Positions 55,981 to 64,000 of a DNA stretch of 64,000 nucleotides are shown here, in pieces. This stretch comes from Isoetes taiwanensis (Eukaryota; Streptophyta; Lycopodiopsida; Isoetales; Isoetaceae). How positions within the stretch are numbered: the stretch's first letter is position 1; each line of letters starts with the position of its first letter. Made by a program: the position numbers and the translations under genes. The DNA lies in NCBI GenBank assembly GCA_021234155.1, contig JAJEKV010000023.1, positions 10,553,141-10,617,140 on the forward strand, read 5' to 3'. Below the pieces are notes generated by a model, which was not told the DNA's origin, made no database searches, and saw only the letters and a list, made by a program, of their open reading frames with translations.

Positions 55981-58900
55981 GTTATGAAGCTCCTGAATAT
56001 CCCCAAACCGAGCATGCCAAAGCCGTTCCGGAAGATAAAGCAGCTGCAGGATCTCACCTACACAAACCCTTATTTCTGAAGACCGGCATTCAGTTTTGCA
56101 AACCTAGCCGCGATGCCCGTCTCTGGATCGGAACTAGGGTTAGGACGCCCTGATCGAGAAAACTTTCCTTGGTTCTCTAATAAAATTTTCAATAAAATGT
56201 TAACATATTCCTTAAATAAAATTTCAGCTATGGCTCTAGTAAACCACCGGCTAAGATTGATCTCAACCGTTGGATCACTATAAACTTGAGGGGCGGTGTG
56301 TTAAGGTAATTTCGATGGAAAGACAAGAGGGACGTACAAATCCCTAGCAGATGGTTGCTTTTTTTTTTCCAATAACTATAATACGATCATAATCAGCATC
56401 ATGAAGTGCTTGTGCACCATGTTTGCATCTATTTCTGCAAATGCTAGATCCAACAATAGATCACTTCTCCAAGAGAAGGAGTTTCACACGCATTTCACAA
56501 TGTTGAAACAACCTTAAAGATGGAGAATATGAAATGGTATAGTTCTGGATGAGATATTTTTCATCTCCACGATCATTACAGTGCAAAATGTCGTGTGATA
56601 ATTCTTGCAAAATTCAAATGGCCGTTCATCAAACAGAAAATACATCAGCAACACATAAAAGTTGAGTTAATGGCCAAATTCCACATGCGGCAACGGTACC
56701 TCTCTCTTAACTAAACTTCTGGCTCCTTTTTTTTAGGGCTACAACTATGCGATTCCATTGCAGCAGTTACATTATGAAGCCAATTCAAAATAGTTTAAGA
56801 TCATAAATATTATTGAGCAAATCTACGACAAAATTTGTCTGGCACTTGATTCAATTTTTAAAGATCAAGGATCAACCCTGCCAATTAATCGAGTGTTTGG
56901 GAGTTAAAGCGGTAGCGTTTTTTGTTTTAGGAGGAGTATTTTGTTAATTGCTAACTGTTGCATGGAATTAGACGGCAAGTGGTAGTTACGACGTGCCACT
57001 ATAAAAATGGTTCACTCTCATCTAATTCAGTCGAATCTGGCTCTAATGAGCTCATCTTGCTATGAACAATAATAATCTTCTTTATATGATAGAATTTTAG
57101 CTTTCCTTTCTAGTGAGAAATAAAAGTATTAAACATATCTTTTAAAAAATTTCTATCTCTAAACTTCTTCAAGCAAGCTGCCAAAGATAATGCCATACCT
57201 TTTTGATGCACTAGGAGTCATGTAGCTAGAAAATGTTGTAATATTGGGGGTGTTAGCCTAAAACCTGGAATTTTAGCCTAACCTCAAAGGAATCTTAAAC
57301 AAAGTGGTTAGAACCTCCAGACCACTTAGGGTGATCAATCCTTGTCATATGAAACAAAAAAATTCATTTTTTAAGTGCTAGTTTTTTCAAAATCACTAGA
57401 GTCCCTGAAACTGAAAAAACTGTCAGAGCAAAAACTGAACTTGCAGACACACCTTGAGAGATTTTGAAGGTCTGATTGGTGTTATCAGTGGTCAACAAGC
57501 AGAGGAAAATGGTGGAGAAGACTTGACTTGATTTGAATAAAGGAAGGTCAAGAAAATCGAGGTCAAAGGCAGGTCAAAAAGTTGGCCAGTGCCAAAACAG
57601 AGAGCCAAATTTTGCAGATGGAGTTTGATGGGGAATTTTGGGTTGGGATCTGTGCAGGCAACTTCAAAATAACCTCTAGATCACGTGCAAAAGGTTTGAA
57701 TAGCAAAAGGATGTTTTAGTTTTTCTGTAAGTAGACAAAACCTCAAGAAAAGAACAAACTCTGTAACAGTTATGAAAAGAAATCTTTTTATATGTTTTCT
57801 CCGAATGTATAGGTGTCTAGGATTTCTATAAGGATGAGATACAACTACCTGAAGAAGATATAATCTCTGAGTAAATATTTTTGGTCTTGTTTTTGGTTTT
57901 TTTTCCTTGCTCTTTTTTTCTTTTAAAAGGGCAATGCAGAACTACAAAAAAAGGATGTACAATGAAGACAATGATTTTTTCAGGCAAAGATTATGCATTA
58001 TAGCAATGTGATACAGAAGGTATGACAATGTCAGAGTGGTATTACCAAAGTTTTGAAAATAATAATGCTTGAGAGAAAATTCAAGACTGCTTGAGCCTTT
58101 CGAGAGCTTCAAAAATACCAATGAAGTAATATGGAGTGATTATTTAAGTTTGCCAACGAGGTGCTTCGATGCTGAACAAGTCACAACGAACAGGGACTTC
58201 AATCTCGAACGAAATGGAGCTGGAATCGAAGCGGAGCGAGCAAAAGGATATCAAAAATTCAATGCGCCAAAATCACGAGAGGTATGTCTCTCGAGGGGCG
58301 GTCGATTTGGTTTGGTGTGATCTTTGGTTTAAGAACCTGTTCTTCCCAAAAGCTAGCTTCGGTTGAGTGATTTGAGGCCCAAATTTAGCAATTTCCATCG
58401 AATCAAATGCCACAAAGGATCCCCATGGTTTCGGAAAAGGTTTAGGAGCTAATTTAGGGGAGGAAATTGGCGGGATTCAATCAAGTTTAGGTAATGAATT
58501 GGCGGATTTAGCATGTTCCCCTATTTCTTAGGGTTCATCGAAAATTCTTAAGGGTGATATATCCCACAGGCGAAGTGGTTTGGAGGCTAAGGTATATAAG
58601 GAAAAAATGCAGACCCACTATTAATTTTTGCGTGCCACGCAGAGGGGACACCGGCCAGGTGTCCGCCCCCCCCCTATTTGCCGCCATGGAAAAAAAAGGG
58701 GGGGGGAGGTGACCTGGAACTATGCAGAAATAGATAGGGTAGATAGGCTAGAATAGGTTTTTTTATTTTTTGGCACGCATCCCAAGAATCCAATTTTGAA
58801 GGTCTTTCCAAAGGTTTTTTTTGAATTTTAAAAGACCAAGTCAGCTCTTTTTTTCCAAGCTTCCCATCTAGAGGGTTTTTAGGTCAAACTAAAACATTTG

Positions 58901-60390
58901 AATTTTTGGTCCCTTTTGACCCATGGTCAATGAATATTGGAACATGTTCATGGTGAAAAAGTCATAGGAAAAAGATGGGAAAAGGGTGTAAATAGGCTAT
59001 ACTAGGGTTTAGGAAGATGAAATGAGAATGAGAAAGAAGCCTTCTTGCCTTTGAAGGTTTTCAAGATCACTAGGGGACAATTCTCAAATGAAGGTGGGAT
59101 TCATAAAAGATAAGTAGTAGAATGATGAGAAAAGGTCTCAAAAGTGGAAACAATGGTGAAGGAAAAGTTTTGAAGGCTCTTGGGATATAGAAAGGGGGAT
59201 GTAAGATGAATGGAATGAAGAAGAGATGGGTACCTCTGTAGCACTTGATCTTATCTCAAATTGTTTCTAAGGCTCAATTCATACCTCCTAGTGAAGATAG
59301 ATTTGCTCAAAGCCTAAGGTCTTCCAAACTTCTATAAGGGTCTTCCAAACTTCAAGGCTAGAATAAGAGCAAATTTCACTTCTAGGGTAGCATCCTCATG
59401 TGTGTGACTTCAAACTTCTCAAGCAAGCTTCATAAGGTTTTGAGCTTTGGTAAAATGTCTTGTGCCTCCTTGATAAACTTGCTATAGCCTTTGCCTGGTC
59501 TTCAAATCAAAGGAAAATGTTAAGCTAATAGGAATGTGTCTAGAAAGGTGTTTTACCTCAAGGAAAAGACTAGGCCATAATAGGAGATCCCCAATGTCTT
59601 CCAATCTTGGTCAAATGTCTTCCAAACTCTGATGGGATCACAATAGCCTGGAACTTTTCCTTAAAGGAAATGTAAATGGAACAAAGGTTTTGAAACATAG
59701 ATGCTGGTCCATGTTGCCAAAAATGGGCAACATCTCCTCAAAGGAAAGAATGGGCTGGTCCCCTCAGCCCAACAGATGTAAACTTAGACTGAGGATCTTC
59801 AAATCTTCGGTGCGGTGTGAGAATGATGTAGAGCAATGAAGTGAGGGGTATGAGTGTGAGATGAACTCTGCTATGGTGGAAATGTGGTGCGAGCATTGTA
59901 GGGAGTGAAAATAAAAGGATAGAAGGTTGAAATGGAATGTAAAAGGCAACTTATAGGCGAGATGAAAATGGAGGAGAAAAAGAATGAACCGCATATGATG
60001 AAGAAATCAAGGTTAGCATGAGTGCCAAGCAAGATGTGGAAAATGATATATGGATAGCACTCTAGAACTCCAATGGAGAAGCAAGGTCTTATGAAGAATA
60101 GGCCAGCTTTAGAAAACAGATGAAATGTTTTAACAAATGGTCCTGTCATGACAACATAGAACTCATTAATAGGTAATAATCAAAGTCTTCATCCCTTGTG
60201 GTCACATTCCTGCAGCCTAAAAGAAAAAGACACAATATTAAACCTCAAAGGAAATATGCTAATCAAAAGAAATATTAAAACCTCGACTTTGAAATTATAG
60301 ACTAAACTATTCTAAGCTAGAACAAATGCTTATATAGAAGTGAAGGGGCTCAGCTGCGGGCATCTTTGAGGCCAATATCTTTAAGGTGTT
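55981..60390. other. Long stretch with little recognisable content
   Basis: AT-rich up to 57200, then purine-rich text. No gene supported. The short ORF at 58069-58320 is not recognised. It may contain the 3' untranslated region and LTR of the minus-strand Tat-like element, but LTR ends could not be fixed. Confidence 0.35.
58655..58717. repeat. C-run/G-run inverted repeat
   Basis: CCAGGTGTCCG plus nine C faces nine G plus AGGTGACCTGG across a 20-nt spacer containing A8. The arms pair almost fully. Confidence 0.75.
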
Positions 60391-60395
60391 GAATA

Positions 60396-63300
60396 TTAAT
60401 GGGATTTGGCAACTCTAATCCACGTACTAAGATCTGCCAACCTATAAGATGAGCAGCAAGCATCTCCTAAAATCTGATAGGGACCCTCCCAGGGATTTTC
60501 AAACTTTGAAAGCTTCCCTTCATCTGCAGCATTCCACTTTAAAACTAATTCCATAGGTGCAAACTTGTCTTGCAGTTTGTGAGCAGCCTTGAAAGCTGCT
60601 GCACTCTTAGCCTTCTTGACAAGTTGTAATTCTGCAACAAACCTTTCCTCATCTAATTTTAACAGAACTTCATACACTGTAGCTTCAAAGCTTGAGAAAA
60701 CTCCAACTCAAGCTTGAGTGCCATCCTTAAAGAAGGTATTTCTAACTCATTTGGAATAATGACCTCTACTCCATATACTAAAGCTGAAAGGTGAGGCATT
60801 AGTAGCTGCTTTAGAAGTAATTCTATGAGCCCAAAGAGCATCATATAATTTCAAGTGCCAATCCCTTTGGTTTTGGCAAACCTGTTTTTACGCAAAATAC
60901 TCTTAAGCACTTTGTTAGTAGACTCGACTTGGCCATTTCCTTGAGGATAATAGGCCGAAGCTTTTCACATCTTGATCTTGAGGCTTGAAACAAGGAAATT
61001 AATAACTTCATTAATAAAAGTAGAGCCTCTATCGGTCAAAATTTTAAAAGGAATGCCAAACCTAGAGCAAATATTCTCATGCAAAAATCTAGCGATTAGT
61101 ATGGGCATTTGCTTTCCTTAAAGGTCTTTGCCGACCATTTAGTGAACAGATCTGTAGCCACAACAATGTATTCATCTTTGGTGAGGATGGGGGATTGATA
61201 GGGCCAACATAGTCCAATCCCCAAACTTGAAATGGACGGGGAGACAATCCCCGTAAAGAGGAGCGGGATGCAAGATTCTTTTGCCAAAGATCGGCATTGA
61301 TGACAAGTCTTTATAATATCATAACAATCTTTAAATAAATGAGGCCGAGAAATAACCAGACCTCAATATTTTCTTGGCGGTTGTGTCTGCTGCAAAATGA
61401 CCACCACAAACACCTTTGTGATTTTCGCAAAGTACCGGGCGACTTCATCTTCATCAACACATCTTAAGAGTACACCATCCCTATTTACCTTGCACAAGAT
61501 GTCACCAACCAATGAGTAAGTCAAACATTTTAACTTAAACTTGTAAGCTTGGCTTTTTGAAAATTTAGAAGGTATCTCGATCTTGAAGGAACCTCCTAAT
61601 AGGTTGTTGCCAACCTTGAGTGGTATAGTTAACAAGTCCTGCTCATTTACAACAAGGTTAGTCATTTCTTCTTCTTGTATCAACTCCTCATGTTCAAAGT
61701 AGGCGTGAGGCAAGTATAAACTTCGGGTTGTTCAATACATGAATAACCTTTACCTTTAAATCATAAGATTTGAAGCCTACAAGCCCACCTATGAAGCTTA
61801 GGGTTTTCTAATTTCTTACCATACAAAAAGGCATGGGGGGTTCTGCTGCATGTAGATAGTGGCTTGGGATTTTTGTAAAAGATGACCATGTCTCTCGATC
61901 AAAAGATGAGAGAAGCAAGCACTCCTTTCTATCTTAGCATACTTCTCTTCAGTTTGAGACCATTGTTTGCTTGCAAAAGCAATAGGGTGTCTATCTGCAA
62001 AATGGCAACTCCAGCAGCCTTTTTAGTGATAGTTATGTAAACTTTAAATGGTAATGAAAGGTCTGGAGTTTTTAAAAGTGTAGAATGGCAAATAGCCTCT
62101 ATGATCTGCAAAAAGCTTTTTCACACTCATCGGTCAAACAACAAGGCCTATATTTACTTTCTCTTTTACTAACTTGGCCTACTCTAGTCAACTTAGAGAT
62201 AGGACTAACAAGGTGAGAGAAATTAGGCACATACACTCTTAAGAAAGAGGTCATTCCCATAAATCCCTTGACTTCTTTAATTGTCACGGGTGTTTGAAGC
62301 TTTTTAAAGCTATGATCTTCTCTTGACTACTTGAAGGCCTTTAGCGTAAAACCTCATGGCCTAAGAGCTGGCCTTTGGATGCCAAAAGATGCACTTCTTT
62401 GGGTTTAGATTAACTCGGTTTATGCGCACAATGTAAATATCCTTGTTAGCTCGAAATATGATCACTTGTATAAGTACCCAAGCATAAATCATCAAGATAA
62501 ACTCGAATTGCTTTCGGGGAGTCATGTTTGCAAAAGACAAGTATCCATAGCTCTACGAAATGTGTGGGGGCATTCATTAAGCCAAAAGGCATCCTTTTCA
62601 TTGCATAAGTTCCCCATGGAGTAATGAAGGATGTCTTTGGCTGATCTTCCTTTTTGATGCTAATCTGATTAAAACCAGAGAAACCATCCAAAAATGAGTA
62701 CATAGACTTGCCAGCCACTGCATAAAGGATTTCTTCCAAAAAAGGCAAAGGGTAACAATCTTTAACAGTAGCTTTATTTAGATCTCTATAATCCACACAT
62801 ATTCTTAGAGAACCATTCTTTTTTAGAACTGGAACAATACAAGAAACCCAAGAGGGGTTCACAATGTCAACTATCAAACCGACTCACTGCATTTTGAATA
62901 ATTCTGCTTGATAAGATCTAAAAGTGAGGAATTAATTCTTCTCAATCTCTGCATGACAGGTTTAGTATCTTCACGAACTTTTATCTCAAACTCACAAATG
63001 CTCCTATCAACCCCTTTCAATTCTGAATATTCCCATGCAAAAACATCCACCCAATCTTCAAAGTACTTAATCATTTTACCTTTGCAATCTTCATCATATA
63101 GATCTCCCATTTGCAAAGTCCCGGACATACCTCCCTTGTGCACTTCAAGTTCTTGGTGTGATTCTTCTTTGTGCAGGTTGATGGTCAAGATAGGATGGGG
63201 CGAGAGAGTTCATCTTCATCTAGGACATCTTCCTTGATAGCTCCCCAGAGAGATGCTCTAAGAGTGTTTTCTGCACAAAGAATCAGCCTCAAAGTTTTTT

Positions 63301-64000
63301 TAGACCTTGGAATATGATAAATTTCCCAATGATCAAAAAAAGTTAGCAATTCTTGAGCTTGTGTGTTCAGATCCTCCATATCTTGATGTTTTGTTTGGTA
63401 TTCCCCAAAATCTGTTTTGCAAACAAGTTGTGAGTCTCCATAGATAACAATATGGGAAATATTCATGAATCTTGCTTCCTGTAGGCCTGCAATGAGGGCC
63501 CTATACTCTGCTGCATTAGAAGAAATATTAGGATGAATTCTCCCTATCTTAGTCATCAGCTTAAGATCTGCATCCTTCAGAATAGCAGCAGAAGAAGCAA
63601 TCCCTAATTTTTTAGACATACCTCCATCAAACCAAAGGTAGGCCTTGTTTTCGTTTGGATCAGGGAACTCTACATGAGCAAAGTTGATAACTTCTGCATT
63701 CATATCAACATCCAGACCTAAACTGTAGACTCCTAACTCTTTTTCCTGCAAAATATCCACATCTATGAATCCAATGTTAGCAGAAGGGTCAGTCTTGTTT
63801 ACCAGTTTAATGGAAGTTGTTCCATTTGAAATAGTGCAAATGCCTTCAGACCATATAGGCCTAGCATCTACTGTTTTCATCCACCTTCTTCCCAATAATA
63901 AATCATAGATGTTAGCATGGTTAACATTCTCAAAATCAACAACCACAAATGTAGCTAAGACAATGATTCCCCCTGTATTAACAGACACATTTCTCACCAC
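60396..64000 (-). pseudogene. pol: Tat-like Ty3/gypsy pol with RNase H before RT (decayed)
   Basis: On the minus strand from the window edge: protease end (YDLLLGRRWMKTVDA); an extra RNase H domain (YLWFDGGMSKK, NAAEYRALIAGL, VIYGDSQLV; about 63650-63270) of the archaeal-like type; the RT lead (FAWEYSELKGVD, KPVMQRLRR); RT (GSLRICVDYRDLNKATV, RMPFGLMNAP, VYLDDLCLG; 62870-62450); the ordinary RNase H region (62110-61930); integrase pieces (DGVLLRCVDED, ATDLFTKW, 61713-60850); and the integrase C-terminal domain (VLKWNAADEGKLSKF, NPWEGPYQI). Many frame changes. Gag lies beyond the window. Confidence 0.85.

Noticed and set aside
57240-57262. LTR boundary (GGGGGTGTTAGCC)
   Set aside because: PPT-like G run and TGTTAG look suggestive, but no second LTR copy or PBS could be found in the window.

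Overview
The window reads as nuclear DNA of a land plant. The evidence is a plant-type PPR gene in pieces, a plant ankyrin-BTB gene copy, plant lineages of Ty3/gypsy elements, a tRNA-derived SINE, spliceosomal introns and TATA boxes, and no operons or bacterial signals. A large, repeat-rich genome such as a fern or other seedless plant is plausible, but nothing here fixes the species. Almost all of the sequence is transposable elements nested in one another. Most genes carry stops or frameshifts.

Layout. 1-5.6 kb: decayed ORFs of unknown nature, a (TTG)n microsatellite and one small lysine-rich ORF. 5.59-9.98 kb: a Mutator-like (probably Pack-MULE) element with 92-bp TIRs, holding a PPR fragment and an old Helitron end. 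10-13.3 kb: a broken PPR gene (minus) and an ankyrin-BTB pseudogene. 14-20.7 kb: a SINE, a MITE with very long TIRs, duplicated blocks and Helitron helicase remains. 20.72-24.08 kb: a young LTR element without recognisable gag or pol, with near-identical LTRs and a CATAC target duplication.

Centre, 25.4-50.4 kb: a chromovirus-type Ty3/gypsy retrotransposon (LTR of about 1.54 kb, initiator-Met PBS, PPT, gag-PR-RT-RNH-INT-chromodomain). Upstream of gag it carries two extra genes. The first (26761-27918) is a histone H3 variant: an H3 tail-like start, then an insert of about 250 residues, then a complete H3 histone fold closely related to canonical H3. It is broken only by two stop codons. The second is an unknown ORF behind its own TATA box. 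A second H3-like copy lies at 51.5-52.1 kb. Both copies are followed by GC-rich hairpin repeats.

The 3' LTR of that retrotransposon is split by a 12.9-kb DNA transposon (36772-49671; TIRs starting AAGCATGA, 4-bp TGTT target duplication). It has two divergent genes: a DUF8039/DUF7869-type putative transposase (minus) and an intron-containing gene with a permuted methyltransferase-like C-terminal half (plus). Near-palindromes around the core GCGGCCGC occur between the genes, in introns and at the right flank. Three tandem small genes with identical 43-bp TATA-to-ATG spacing stand at the left. The transposase gene is itself interrupted by a 1.3-kb hAT-like element and a 479-bp MITE, each with a perfect 8-bp target duplication. 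Removing each restores the reading frame across the junction. The order of events is therefore: histone retrotransposon, then 12.9-kb transposon, then hAT and MITE.

50.4-64 kb: an inverted repeat arm, the second H3-like copy, an LTR fragment on the minus strand, a long tract with little recognisable, and a decayed Tat-like Ty3/gypsy element (minus) with an RNase H domain placed between protease and RT. All family assignments come from motif reading without database searches.
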